From Actinomycetota bacterium (GTDB taxonomy: Bacteria > Actinomycetota > Actinomycetes > Streptosporangiales > Streptosporangiaceae), in assembly GCA_003541285.1 (NCBI GenBank), contig DPMS01000760.1:2107-13233 (forward strand): 11,127 nt of DNA. The letters are read 5' to 3'. A program made the translations under genes and the position numbers. Position 1 is the first letter of the stretch; the number at the start of each line of letters is the position of its first letter. Shown here piece by piece: positions 1-7,457 of this stretch. Below the pieces are notes generated by a model. The model had not been told where the DNA came from and did no database searches. It saw only the letters and a list, made by a program, of their open reading frames with translations.

Positions 1-605
1 GGCCCGGGAGTGGCTTGCCCGAAGAGCCGGTGCCCGGGGTGCGAGCCGGCCGCCCTGGATCTGGAGTGGTTCCCCGGTTGCCCTCCCGGGCTCTTCGCCG
101 CGGCGGCTGCGGCGCGCCGGGCATCTGCCTGGAGGCAGGCGAAGATCGCGCCGCTGATCTGCCGCTTGAGGCAGCGCAGCGCCTCTTTGCCAGTCTTGCC
201 CTCGGCCAGCTTCTTGTCGTAGTAGGCGCGGCTCGTAGTAGGCGCGGCCCGGGCTGTGCCGGCAGCGGATCTGGGTGACCGCGGTCATGTGGATGGCGTG
301 ATTGAGCCGGCGGTTGCCGCGCCGGGACAGCCGGCACACCTTGCGGCCGCCCGAGGACACCTCGGTGGGCGCGGTGCCGTCGTAGGCGGCGAAATGATCC
401 CGGCCGGGGAAGCGGGGCACGTGGCGGACGTCGCCGATGACCGCGGCGGCGATGTCCGGGCCCACACTCGGACAGCCCGGTCAGGCAGGTCCTGGCCGCC
501 CGGACCGCCACGGTCAGCTTCTTCCTGGTCTCCCGGATCCGGGCGTCCACGTTGCGCAGGTCCTCGGTGAGCCCGGCGGCGAGCTGGCCGTTGCCTGCCA
601 TGCAT
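1..605 (-). pseudogene. IS110-family transposase fragment, C-terminal part, frameshifted
   Basis: This is the C-terminal half of an IS110/IS116/IS902-type recombinase (Transposase_20 region), read on the minus strand and running off the left edge. Reading from 605 leftward, the pieces are DLRNVDARIRETRKKL, then after one frameshift GPDIAAAVIGDVRHVPRF, FAAYDGTAPTEVSSGG and SRRGNRRLNHAIHMTAVTQI, then after a second shift YDKKLAEGKTGKEALRCLKR. The APxxxSSGG stretch carries the serine region conserved in this family. The N-terminal RuvC-like DEDD half is absent. The first shift is about one extra base near 464-468; the second is caused by a 16-bp tandem duplication at 217-248. No in-frame stop is seen before the edge. 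The element is therefore dead, and truncated at its 5' side near 600. The family call is firm; the exact right border is not. Confidence 0.85.
217..248. repeat. 16-bp perfect tandem duplication inside the IS110 fragment
   Basis: The unit TCGTAGTAGGCGCGGC occurs twice without a gap (217-232 and 233-248). Sixteen is not a multiple of three, so the duplication shifts the transposase frame exactly at the AYYDKK motif. It is a replication-slippage type lesion and explains one of the two inactivating frameshifts. Confidence 0.95.
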
Positions 606-709
606 ATGCGCCTCAAGAGAATTGCTGATGGCACCTGCGAGTTATTGGAGTTGACTCGTAGGTGCTTGCGGGCCGCGCACTGATCGTCCGGCCGCATGGT
701 AACGGCCGG

Positions 710-1450
710 TTACTGCTGGGGCCCGGTGTCCGGGTTTGTTCGCGCCGGGCCTGATCCGCCCGGCGTGACGAGGCCGGTTTCGTAAGCGAGCACGACGGCC
801 TGGGCGCGGTCGCGGAGGTCGAGTTTGGCCAGGATCCGGCCGACGTAGGTCTTGGTTGTCTGCTCGGCGATGACCAGGGTGTCGCTGATCTCGGCGTTGG
901 ACAGGCCGCGGGCGATCAGCCGCAGCACTTCGGACTCCCGGTGGGTGAGCGCGCCGAGCGTGGCCGGGAACGGCGGGTCCAGGCGTGGCCGCCGGGCGAA
1001 GTCGGCGATGAGCCGCCGGGTCACCGACGGGGCGAGCAGCGCGTCGCCGGCGGCCACCACGCGGACCGCGTGTACCAGTTCGGCGGCGGTGGCGTCCTTG
1101 AGCAGGAAGCCGCTGGCGCCGGCCCGCAACGCCTCATACACATAGTCGTCGAGGTCGAACGTCGTGAGCATCACCACCCGCGGCCGCTCCTGGCCGGCTG
1201 CGGCGCCCAGGATCTGGCGGGTTGCTTGCAGCCCGTCCATGACCGGCATCCGCACGTCCATCAGGACAACGTCGGGCTGCAGGTGCCGCGTCTGGCGGAC
1301 CGCGTCGGCACCGTCAGCGGCCTGGCCCACTACCAGCAGGCCTGGCTGGGCGGCGAGTACCGCGGCGAAGCCCTCTCGCACCATCGCCTGGTCGTCGGCG
1401 ATCAGGCACCGCGTGGTCACGCCGCCGCCTGCCGCGCTGCCGGCCGTCAC
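710..1450 (-). CDS. NarL/LuxR-type two-component response regulator
   Basis: A 246-aa cytoplasmic DNA-binding response regulator. The receiver domain covers about residues 13-130: the acidic pair is D19-D20 in LIADDQ, the phospho-acceptor is D65 in VVLMDVRMP, the switch threonine is near T96 in VMLTTFD, and the conserved lysine is K118 in FLLKDA. A LuxR/GerE helix-turn-helix follows at about 165-225 (LTHRESEVLRLIARGLSNAEI, then KTYVGRILAKL). Length and order are typical of the NarL family. The start is GTG at 1450, whose last two bases lie in the TGA of the kinase gene (GTGA), so translation is probably coupled. A GTG at 1420, ten codons in, is an alternative that would place the receiver domain at the very N-terminus. 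It should be phosphorylated by the kinase encoded just upstream, and its likely target is the divergent ABC operon (inference). Confidence 0.93.
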   Translation of the reverse strand: MTAGSAAGGGVTTRCLIADDQAMVREGFAAVLAAQPGLLVVGQAADGADAVRQTRHLQPDVVLMDVRMPVMDGLQATRQILGAAAGQERPRVVMLTTFDLDDYVYEALRAGASGFLLKDATAAELVHAVRVVAAGDALLAPSVTRRLIADFARRPRLDPPFPATLGALTHRESEVLRLIARGLSNAEISDTLVIAEQTTKTYVGRILAKLDLRDRAQAVVLAYETGLVTPGGSGPARTNPDTGPQQ

Positions 1451-2766
1451 GCGGCCTGGCCGAGCGGGAGCACCGCCGAGACCACGAAGCCGCCATCGGG
1501 CGCCGGGCCAGCCGACAGCGAGCCGCCAAGCAGCGCAACCCGCTCACGCATCCCGGTCAGCCCGTGACCCGGCCCGCGCTCGTTCCGGGATGGGCCGGCG
1601 GGGCCGCCGGGTCCGTTGACCACCCGCAGCAGGACCGCGCCGGCCTCATGGTCCACCGACACGGTGACCGCAGCGCCGGGGGCATGCTGGCTGGCATTGG
1701 ACAGCGATTCCTGCACGATCCGGTACGCACACAGCGCAACGCCGGAAGGCACCCGGTCCAGCGCGGGGGGCACGGACAGCTCGACCGGTACCCCGGCCCG
1801 CCGGGCGGCATCGACGAGCGCGGGGAGGTCTGATAGCTGGGGCTGCGGCGCGAGCCCGGCGGGCTGGTCGTGGCGCAGCACGCCGAGCAGCCGCCGCATC
1901 TCCGCCAGCGCCTCGCGCGCCACCTCGCTCAGCGAACCGAACTCGGCGCGGGCTGATTCGGGCAGACCGCTGAGACGGTACGGCGCGGTCTCTGCCCGGA
2001 CCGCGATCAGCGACATGTGATGGGCGACCACGTCGTGCAGTTCCCGCGCGATCCGGGTGCGCTCCTCCAGCACAGCCCGCCGCGCCCGCTCAACTTCGAT
2101 GCGTTCGGTCTGGGCGGCCAGGGCCCGCTGGGCACGCCACCGGGAACTGATGCTGTCCAGGGCGATCGTCGCGGCGGTGAACACGATGGTGGCGCCGAAC
2201 GGGCCGTTCAGGTTCGCCACGTCTGCGGTGAGCCACAGCCACCACGGTATGAGGCTCAGCGCCCACATCCACCACAGCACCGGCCGCTGATGGCGAACCC
2301 CGGCCAGGCAGAACGCCCCCAGTAGCGCGAGCACCTGCGGTGGGCCCCACGGCCAGCCTCCCCACCAGGCAGCAGGTACCAGCGGGGAAAGCAGCAGCGC
2401 CAGCCACCCGATCCGCCAGGCCAGCATCGGATACCGGGCCGCCAGCGGCAGCGGCGCCACCACCGCCACAGCCAGCACCCGCTGTCCCAGGCCCGGCTGG
2501 TTTGTGGGCGGGGACAAGATCGGGGGCCCGTGCATCGCAGGCACCCCGTGCATCGTGCCCGCGTTGACGATGCACAGCGCCAGCGTCGCCAGGCCCAGGG
2601 CGGCGTACGCCGCCAGGCGCTCCTGCGGTGAGCGCCATCTCCATGCCGGGGCCGACTCGGAGCCGGCCAGCACCTGGATCAGCCCGTCCCACGCTCGCCT
2701 CACCGCGGTGTGTGCTGTTCCGCCGGTGCCGTTCGCGGCCGGTGCGGTGCCGGGCCTCCGTTTCAC
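1447..2766 (-). CDS. Membrane sensor histidine kinase (HisKA_3 type)
   Basis: A 439-aa kinase, the partner of the regulator at 710-1450. The N-terminal third is hydrophobic with about five to six likely membrane segments (near residues 50-70, 95-112, 115-135, 143-157, 163-180 and 188-206). A coiled linker follows (AQTERIEVERARRAVLEERT), then the dimerisation and phospho-acceptor helix RIARELHDVVAHHMSLI, with H244 as the phosphorylated histidine. The ATPase domain shows the N-box RIVQESLSNASQH (N357) and the glycine box GPGHGLTGMRERV (398-410). This is the usual actinobacterial NarX/DesK-like kinase plan with no large extracellular sensor domain, so the signal may be sensed in or at the membrane (inference). 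The start is GTG at 2766; there is no ribosome-binding site in front, but a -10 hexamer lies at the position expected for a leaderless mRNA. Confidence 0.93.
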   Translation of the reverse strand: MKRRPGTAPAANGTGGTAHTAVRRAWDGLIQVLAGSESAPAWRWRSPQERLAAYAALGLATLALCIVNAGTMHGVPAMHGPPILSPPTNQPGLGQRVLAVAVVAPLPLAARYPMLAWRIGWLALLLSPLVPAAWWGGWPWGPPQVLALLGAFCLAGVRHQRPVLWWMWALSLIPWWLWLTADVANLNGPFGATIVFTAATIALDSISSRWRAQRALAAQTERIEVERARRAVLEERTRIARELHDVVAHHMSLIAVRAETAPYRLSGLPESARAEFGSLSEVAREALAEMRRLLGVLRHDQPAGLAPQPQLSDLPALVDAARRAGVPVELSVPPALDRVPSGVALCAYRIVQESLSNASQHAPGAAVTVSVDHEAGAVLLRVVNGPGGPAGPSRNERGPGHGLTGMRERVALLGGSLSAGPAPDGGFVVSAVLPLGQAA

Positions 2767-2778
2767 GATCTCAGGGTA
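2767..2778 (-). promoter_or_regulatory. Candidate leaderless promoter (-10 TACCCT) of the kinase gene
   Basis: On the minus strand TACCCT (2778-2773) matches the actinobacterial -10 pattern TANNNT. Six bases (GAGATC) separate it from the GTG at 2766, so transcription would begin at or next to the start codon. No Shine-Dalgarno sequence precedes that GTG, which fits. A clear -35 was not seen. Confidence 0.5.
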
Positions 2779-2813
2779 GGTCGCCCCGGCCGCCCGCTCA
2801 TCACCCCAGCGTG

Positions 2814-2831
2814 GTCATACCCGGGTATCAC
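2814..2831. promoter_or_regulatory. Palindrome in the divergent spacer, candidate operator
   Basis: ATACCCGGGTAT (2817-2828) is a perfect 12-bp palindrome. It extends to GTC...CAC at 2814-2831 with one mismatched pair. The half-site GTCATAC/GTATCAC resembles a further GTATGAC at 2889-2895. It lies between the divergent kinase and ABC promoters, where the response regulator or another repressor could act. Binding is inferred, not shown. Confidence 0.4.
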
Positions 2832-2865
2832 TCCGTCCTGTGGCCGGGGCGGATTGCCTCCGTGG

Positions 2866-2875
2866 TGTGATCACA
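2866..2875. promoter_or_regulatory. TGTGATCACA palindrome in the divergent spacer
   Basis: A perfect 10-bp palindrome 112 bp upstream of the ABC ATPase start. It sits between the other two GTATxAC-like sites and is another possible regulator site. It is short enough to be chance. Confidence 0.3.
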
Positions 2876-2974
2876 GATTCGGCTCCGTGGTATGACGACC
2901 CGGCCCGGGCGCGCCGGGCAGCCTTGAGCCGCGGTGCCTTCTTTCACGCATCGCGCTTTAACCCAGCCTGTTCC

Positions 2975-2980
2975 GGGAGG
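2975..2980 (+). promoter_or_regulatory. Ribosome-binding site of the ABC ATPase gene
   Basis: GGGAGG ends six bases before the ATG at 2987. This decides the start: the same frame is open upstream to about 2840, but that stretch has no ribosome-binding site and no ABC homology. Confidence 0.75.
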
Positions 2981-2986
2981 CGCATC

Positions 2987-3748
2987 ATGAATGTCGAGAT
3001 CACTGGTCTGACGCGGCGCTTCGGCCGGACCATGGCGGTGGCGGGGGTGGACCTGCAGGCTGGCCCGGGGGTGTTCGGGCTGCTGGGCCCCAACGGAGCC
3101 GGCAAGACCTCGCTGCTGCGGGTGATGGCGACGGCGGTGCCGCCGACCTCGGGCCGGCTGCGGCTGCTGGGCCGCGATCCCGGCCAGTATGGCCCGCGGC
3201 AGCAGATCCGGCGCATGCTCGGCTACCTGCCGCAGAACCTGGGTTATTACCCGGGCTTCACGGTGGTGGAGTTCGTGGAGTATTTCGCGCTGCTGAAACA
3301 GATGCCCGCGGCCCGGGTTCAGGCCGCGGTGGCGGCGGCCGTCGAGCGGGTCGGACTTGGCGGCAAGGCGAAGGCGAGGCTGCGCACCCTGTCCGGGGGG
3401 ATGCTGCGCCGGGCGGGGATCGCGCAGGCGATCGTCAACGAGCCGGAGCTGCTGCTGCTGGACGAGCCAACCGCGGGGCTGGACCCGGAGCAGCGGGTGG
3501 CGTTCCGGGGCCTGCTCCGCGACCTCGGCCAGCGCGCCACGGTTGTGGTCAGCACCCACCTGGTGGAAGACGTCGGCGCCGCCTGCGCCCAGGTCGCGCT
3601 GATGGACCAGGGAAAGATCGTGTTTCAGGGCACCCCGGCCGACCTGACAGCCTGCGGCGAGGGCTCTGCCGCGACACCCGGTGGCACCGGCGATACGGCG
3701 CTGGAACGCGGGTACAGCGCCGTCATCGCCGGGGGACGGCCCTCGTGA
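2987..3748 (+). CDS. ABC transporter ATP-binding protein
   Basis: A 253-aa nucleotide-binding subunit of a multidrug- or peptide-type ABC exporter, acting on the cytoplasmic face of the membrane with the permeases that follow. All diagnostic motifs are present: Walker A GPNGAGKT (34-41), Q-loop Q83 in YLPQNLGYYPG, signature LSGGM (135-139), Walker B LLLLDE (155-160), D-loop GLDP (164-167) and switch H191 in STHLVEDV. The sequence type resembles the ATPases of actinobacterial three-gene export operons found beside two-component systems. The ATG at 2987 is chosen because of the GGGAGG in front of it and because domain homology starts at once (VEITGLTRRFG). The stop overlaps the GTG of the permease by 4 bp (GTGA). 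Transcription diverges from the kinase gene; control by that regulator is likely but inferred. The transported substrate is unknown. Confidence 0.93.
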   Translation: MNVEITGLTRRFGRTMAVAGVDLQAGPGVFGLLGPNGAGKTSLLRVMATAVPPTSGRLRLLGRDPGQYGPRQQIRRMLGYLPQNLGYYPGFTVVEFVEYFALLKQMPAARVQAAVAAAVERVGLGGKAKARLRTLSGGMLRRAGIAQAIVNEPELLLLDEPTAGLDPEQRVAFRGLLRDLGQRATVVVSTHLVEDVGAACAQVALMDQGKIVFQGTPADLTACGEGSAATPGGTGDTALERGYSAVIAGGRPS

Positions 3749-5254
3749 CCGCCACGGATGCACCGGCCGTCGCCCGGCAGCCGCGGTCCGCGCGCCGCCC
3801 CGGACTGGCGACGGCCCGGCTGCTGCACCTGGAATTGCGCCACAACGCCATGCTGTGGATGCTGCCGGTGGCCATCGCGCTGTTCTGGTTCATCACCTAC
3901 CGCAAGACCATGGCTATGCCGCCGTTGTGGAACCTGCGCGCCAGCAGCATGCAAAGCGGCACGATCATCGATTTCATAACACCGGTGGTCGGCGCGGCAG
4001 CCTGGATGGGGTCCCGGGAAGCCCGCCGCCACACCACCGACCTGGTGACGATCGCCGCGTGGCCGCGGTGGGCCCGCCTGCTTGCCACCTGGACCGCCAC
4101 GACCTGCTGGGCCATGGCGGGATACCTGGCCTGCCTGGCCGTCCTGTACGGGGTCACCGCGCATCAGGCCAGCTGGGGCGGGCCGCTGTGGTGGCCGGCC
4201 GCGGTCGTGGCCGCGAGCCTGCCGGCCCTGTCCGCGCTCGGGTTCGCCGCCGGGACGCTTGTGCCCAGCCGGTTCACCGCACCGGTGGCCGCGGTCGCTT
4301 CGTTCTTCGTGCTTGCGCTGAGCACGCAGCTGATCGCCGGCAGCCAGTCGTACTGGCAGGTTTCGCCGATCGTCGCCGGCCCCTGGGACCTCGGGCCGGA
4401 CGCGGGTGTGGCGACCTTCCACCCCTACCTTCCCGACCTGCCGATCGCCCAGGTGATGTTCCTCGCCGGGCTCACCATGACGCTGCTGGCCGCCCTGGCC
4501 CTGCCCCGGGGCTCCGGCGGCCGGCCTGCTGGCGGCCGGGACTGCCGTCGCGCTGGCCGGTACCGGCACGCTGGACGCCCACGGCATGATCGCCATCCCG
4601 GCCCTGCACGATGCGGCCAGCGACCGGCCGATCCGCTTCACCCCCGTCTGCAGCCACACCGCGATCCCGGTCTGCCTCAACCCCGCCTACGCCAGCTACC
4701 TGCCGGCCACAGCGGCCGCCCTCCAGCCGGTGCTCCGCGAGATCGCTGGCCTGCCGGGCGCGCCGGCCCGCGTCAGCCAGGCCGCCGCGGCCTACCAGCA
4801 GGGACCAGGCAACTCCGTCGCCGTCGGCCTGGAAGGCGCGTCCCTCAGCGGCAGGCCGCCGGTGTATCACCTGCTGCTTCCCGGCCAGCTGCCAGGACCC
4901 ACCCTGACCACCGGCGAACTGGCCGGTGAGGTCCGGTCGAGTGCCGGGCCCGGCATCGTGGCCAGCGTCATCGGCGATCGCCCCGGCGCATCCCAAGCCC
5001 AGCATGCGGTCGTGGCGGCGCTGATGATGGTGGCCGGCCTGCCACTGCCCGGCCTGCCTCCCGGCATCACACCGGCCTCCTCACCAGGTCGCGCGGGTCG
5101 TGCGAGGAGCCAGCCAGAGGTGGCACCCGGCTCGCCGGCCTATGCCGCGGCCCGGCGGTTCGCAACGCTGGCGGCTCCGGCCCGGCACGCCTGGCTCATG
5201 CATCACCTGACCGCGCTGCGGGACGGCCAGATCACGCTGGCGCAGCTGCCATGA
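3745..5254 (+). pseudogene. ABC transporter permease, split by a one-base frameshift
   Basis: The first part (GTG at 3745 to about 4515) encodes a membrane protein with about six hydrophobic segments, such as LWMLPVAIALFWFITY, AMAGYLACLAVLYGV, AAVVAASLPALSALGF and AVASFFVLALSTQLI. In this frame the protein loses its character after LLAALALP and turns into arginine-rich nonsense ending at 4929. From about 4505 the next frame continues with plausible sequence (GLLAAGTAVALAG, then FTPVCSHTAIPVCLNPAYAS, and a long extracytoplasmic-like domain) to the TGA at 5254. One extra base in the C/G-rich run around 4500-4525 joins the two into a product of about 500 aa. It overlaps the ATPase gene and the next membrane gene by 4 bp each, so it was built as the operon's main permease. 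The shift may be a true lesion, a sequencing error or, less likely, recoding. An internal ATG at 4586 has no ribosome-binding site. Confidence 0.8.
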
Positions 5255-5931
5255 CCGCCGACGAGGCACGCAAGGTGCGGGTGGCGGCGGTGCGGGCCGG
5301 CTGGGCGCGGACGGCCCGGCCACCGCGGGCCGGGGTGCGCCTGGTGCGGCTGTACGCCACCAGCCGGCGGGTCCCGGCGGCCATGGCAGCGATTGCCGCC
5401 TGCGCTATCGGGCTGAGGATCGCGCTCATCTGGCACTGGGACGCCTATGGCGCGCTGCAGCTGCCGCTGGTGTTCGAGGCCGGGTCCGCGGCGGCTATCA
5501 CCGCCACCACAGCGAGCCCGCTCGGCGACCCGGAACGCGTCGCCGGCCGGTGGCTGCCGTTCCTGCGGCTGGCCACCGCGCTGGCGCTGACCGCGGCGGC
5601 GGCCAGCGCGCTGGCCGCCGCCGGGACCGGTGCGCACCTGGCCGGGGGCACCCTGGACGCGGCGCGCAACGTGGCCGGGATGACCGGCATCGGCCTGCTG
5701 TGCGCTGCCGCTCTCGGCGGCGGCCTGGCCTGGGCAGGCCCGGTCGGCTACCTGGTGGCCGGCGTGTACGGGCTGTACACCCAGTGGCACGGCCCAGCGC
5801 TGACCACGCCGTGGATCTGGCCAGGCCGCCCCCCACACGACCTGGGCGCGGCGATCTGCGCCGGGCTGGTCTTCACCTTCGGGATGGCGGTCACCACGCT
5901 GCGCGGAGCCCGCGATCCCGTCGGCGAGTGA
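5251..5931 (+). CDS. Membrane protein, third gene of the ABC export operon
   Basis: A 226-aa integral membrane protein with about five to six hydrophobic segments (near residues 42-62, 70-88, 103-124, 143-162, 164-179 and 197-217). The middle stretch SPLGDPERVAGRWLPFLR, followed by RNVAGMTGIGLL, looks like the small permease partner seen in actinobacterial three-gene ABC operons (recognised from memory, no search made). The ATG at 5251 overlaps the TGA of the frameshifted permease (ATGA), so translation is probably coupled to it. If the upstream frameshift is real and ribosomes stop at 4929, expression of this gene should fall. It ends at 5931, only about 10 bp before an ISKra4 fragment that happens to be in the same frame, so the C-terminus may have been trimmed by that insertion. 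Confidence 0.8.
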   Translation: MTADEARKVRVAAVRAGWARTARPPRAGVRLVRLYATSRRVPAAMAAIAACAIGLRIALIWHWDAYGALQLPLVFEAGSAAAITATTASPLGDPERVAGRWLPFLRLATALALTAAAASALAAAGTGAHLAGGTLDAARNVAGMTGIGLLCAAALGGGLAWAGPVGYLVAGVYGLYTQWHGPALTTPWIWPGRPPHDLGAAICAGLVFTFGMAVTTLRGARDPVGE

Positions 5932-5940
5932 CCCCGATCC

Positions 5941-7269
5941 CAGGCCGCGGCCGCGGTCCGGGCCATCGGCGCGGATGCCGGGCTGGAGGCGGCGGAGGCG
6001 GCGATCCGCGCGGGGGTGCTCAAGCTGGGCTGCGGGATGCTGGAGAAGCTGCTGTCCGCCGACTCCGGGTTCCGGGGGACGCGGGTGCCATGCGGGCAGG
6101 GCCACGAGGCGGAGTTCATCTCCTACCGGGACAAGGTCATCGACACGGTGCTCGGCCCGGTCACCCTCAACCGTGCCTGGTGCAACCGTGCCTGGTACCA
6201 CTGCGCGGCCTGCGGCTGCGGGCTGGCACCCCGGGATGGCGAGCTCGGGGTAGACGGCGTGTCCATGTCGCCGGGGCTGGCCGCGATGAACGACCGGGCC
6301 GCCGCAGCGGGGCCGTTCGCGGAGGCGGCCGGGCTGCTGGCCGACCTGGCTGGGGTCCGCCTGACCGTCAAGCGGGTCGAGCGGGCCGCCGAGGCCAGCG
6401 GCACCGCCGTCGCCGCCGCGGGCCGGGACCGGGCCGCGCTGATCACCGCCCGCAGGCTGGTCCCGCTGCCGCCCTCGCCGCTGCCGGACAAGCTGTATGC
6501 CGCGATCGACGGCACTGGCGTGCCGGTCACCGCGAAGGAGTCCGCGGGCAGGCAGGGCAAGGGCGAGGACGGCCGCGCCCGCACCCTCGAGGTCAAGCTC
6601 GCCGTCTTCTTCACCCAGGACAAACTCGACGCCAAGGGCTACCCGGTCCGCGACCGGGGCTCCTCCAGCTACATCGCCAGCTTCGAACCCGCGCACGTCT
6701 TCGCGGATCTGGTCAAGGCCGAGGGCATCTGCCGCGGCGCCGGCCACGTCCGCCAGCTCCCCATCCTCGGCGACGGCGCCGCCTAAGATCTGGAACCTCA
6801 GCACCGCGACATTCCCCGAAGCCACGCAGATCGTGGACCTCTCTGCGCCCGCGGGCACCTGCACAGCCTCGCCCGGACCCTGGAATTCATGCTCGGCAGC
6901 CACAAAGACGACTGGCTCGCCGCCCGGCTGGAAGACCTCGACTACGGCGACATCGACGGCATCTGCAAGGCCGCCCGCGTCTACCCCCTCCAAGGCGTCA
7001 AGAAAGACGACCTGGACAGGGAACTCGGCTACTTCGAGAACAACGCGCCCCGCATGCGCTACCACTGGTTCCGCTCCCGCGGCCTGTTCGTCGGCTCCGG
7101 CCTGGTCGAAGCAGGCTGCAAAGCCGTCATCGGGCAGCGCCTCAAGCTCTCGGGCATGAAGTGGACCGTCGCCGGCGCGGACGCCATCATCGCCCTGCGC
7201 TGCCGGGAAGCCAGCAGCCAATGGGAAGCCATCTGCAACAAGACCCGCACTCAGACACGAACTGCCTGA
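5941..7269 (+). pseudogene. ISKra4-family transposase, N-terminally truncated and frameshifted
   Basis: Family features: RAIGADAGLEAAEAAIRAG, a zinc-type HCAACGCGL, then the acidic catalytic residues in separate blocks: D in YAAIDGTG (6508-6510), D in ILGDGAA (6772-6774) and E in GSGLVEAGCK (7108-7110), followed by QRLKLSGMKWTVAGADAI. So all expected catalytic residues exist in the DNA. The reading frame is nevertheless broken: at 6784 a TAAG stands where the family normally has TGG (Trp), giving a stop and a +1 shift, and near 6845 a base is missing, which restores the first frame. Roughly the first 60 residues and the left end are missing. A 15-bp in-frame duplication occurs at 6168-6197. 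The gene ends ...TRTQTRTA at 7269. The element is dead. Confidence 0.88.
6168..6197. repeat. 15-bp in-frame tandem duplication in the ISKra4 fragment
   Basis: CAACCGTGCCTGGT occurs at 6168-6181 and again at 6183-6196, a 15-bp period. It encodes NRAWC-NRAWY, where relatives carry a single NRAWYHC. It keeps the frame but adds five residues just before the Cys-x-x-Cys motif. Confidence 0.85.
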
Positions 7270-7392
7270 CCAGCCCGCACCCGAAGACGATCTTGACTAC
7301 CTACAAAAGTGACGCGCACCCGCACCCACAGCACGCGTCCCGGAATGTCAGCCCCAAACGTGAAAATAGTCCTCACTCAAACGTGACCTCAA
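7270..7392. mobile_element. 3' flank of the ISKra4 element with two CAAACGTGA repeats
   Basis: No gene is seen. The stretch after the transposase stop is probably the right end of the ISKra4 element and its junction. It is noticeably less GC-rich than its surroundings. CAAACGTGA occurs at 7355-7363 and 7378-7386, a 23-bp period. No terminal inverted repeat can be paired because the left end of the element is missing. Confidence 0.4.
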
Positions 7393-7437
7393 GGCGGTCA
7401 GGGGCGGGGTCGAACCGCCGACCTTCCGCTTTTCAGG
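7393..7437 (-). other. tRNA-Phe 3'-half remnant, candidate attachment site (attL/attR)
   Basis: Read on the minus strand this is the second half of a tRNA-Phe: anticodon loop CTGAAAA (anticodon GAA), stem strand GCGGA, variable loop AGGTC, T-arm GGCGG-TTCGACC-CCGCC with fully paired stem and a canonical T-loop, acceptor strand CCTGACC, then GCC. The D-arm, the 5' acceptor strand and the 5' side of the anticodon stem are absent. Homology stops exactly at the anticodon loop. That half-gene shape is what tyrosine integrases of actinobacterial integrative elements (for example pSAM2-like) leave at the distal end of an insertion. By that geometry the element lies to the right of 7437 and older chromosome to the left. 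Confidence 0.72.
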
Positions 7438-7457
7438 GGTTCTATCACACCCTGAAA
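7431..7457. repeat. 8-bp inverted repeat starting in the tRNA anticodon-loop remnant
   Basis: TTTCAGGG (7431-7438) and CCCTGAAA (7450-7457) are perfect inverted copies separated by 11 bases. The left arm is the anticodon-loop end of the tRNA-Phe remnant. It may be the pair of core-type integrase sites around the crossover point, or a plain hairpin. Confidence 0.6.

Noticed and set aside
699..713. GTAAC-GGCCG-GTTAC hairpin at the 3' end of the response regulator
   Set aside because: The stem is only 5 bp and overlaps the stop codon; too weak to call a terminator.
2828..3763. Long minus-strand frame opposite the ABC ATPase
   Set aside because: The plus strand has every ABC motif in order; the antisense frame is a shadow.
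3625..4680. Long minus-strand frame opposite the permease
   Set aside because: Low-complexity Gly/Arg/Gln/Pro translation, antisense to a clear membrane protein.
5203..7221. A 672-codon open frame on the minus strand across the membrane gene and ISKra4 fragment
   Set aside because: It is the antisense of two recognisable plus-strand coding regions; its composition (Arg/Gly/Pro/Ala-rich, no motifs) is that of a shadow frame in high-GC DNA.
7355..7386. CRISPR-like direct repeats
   Set aside because: Only two 9-bp copies, too short and too few for an array.
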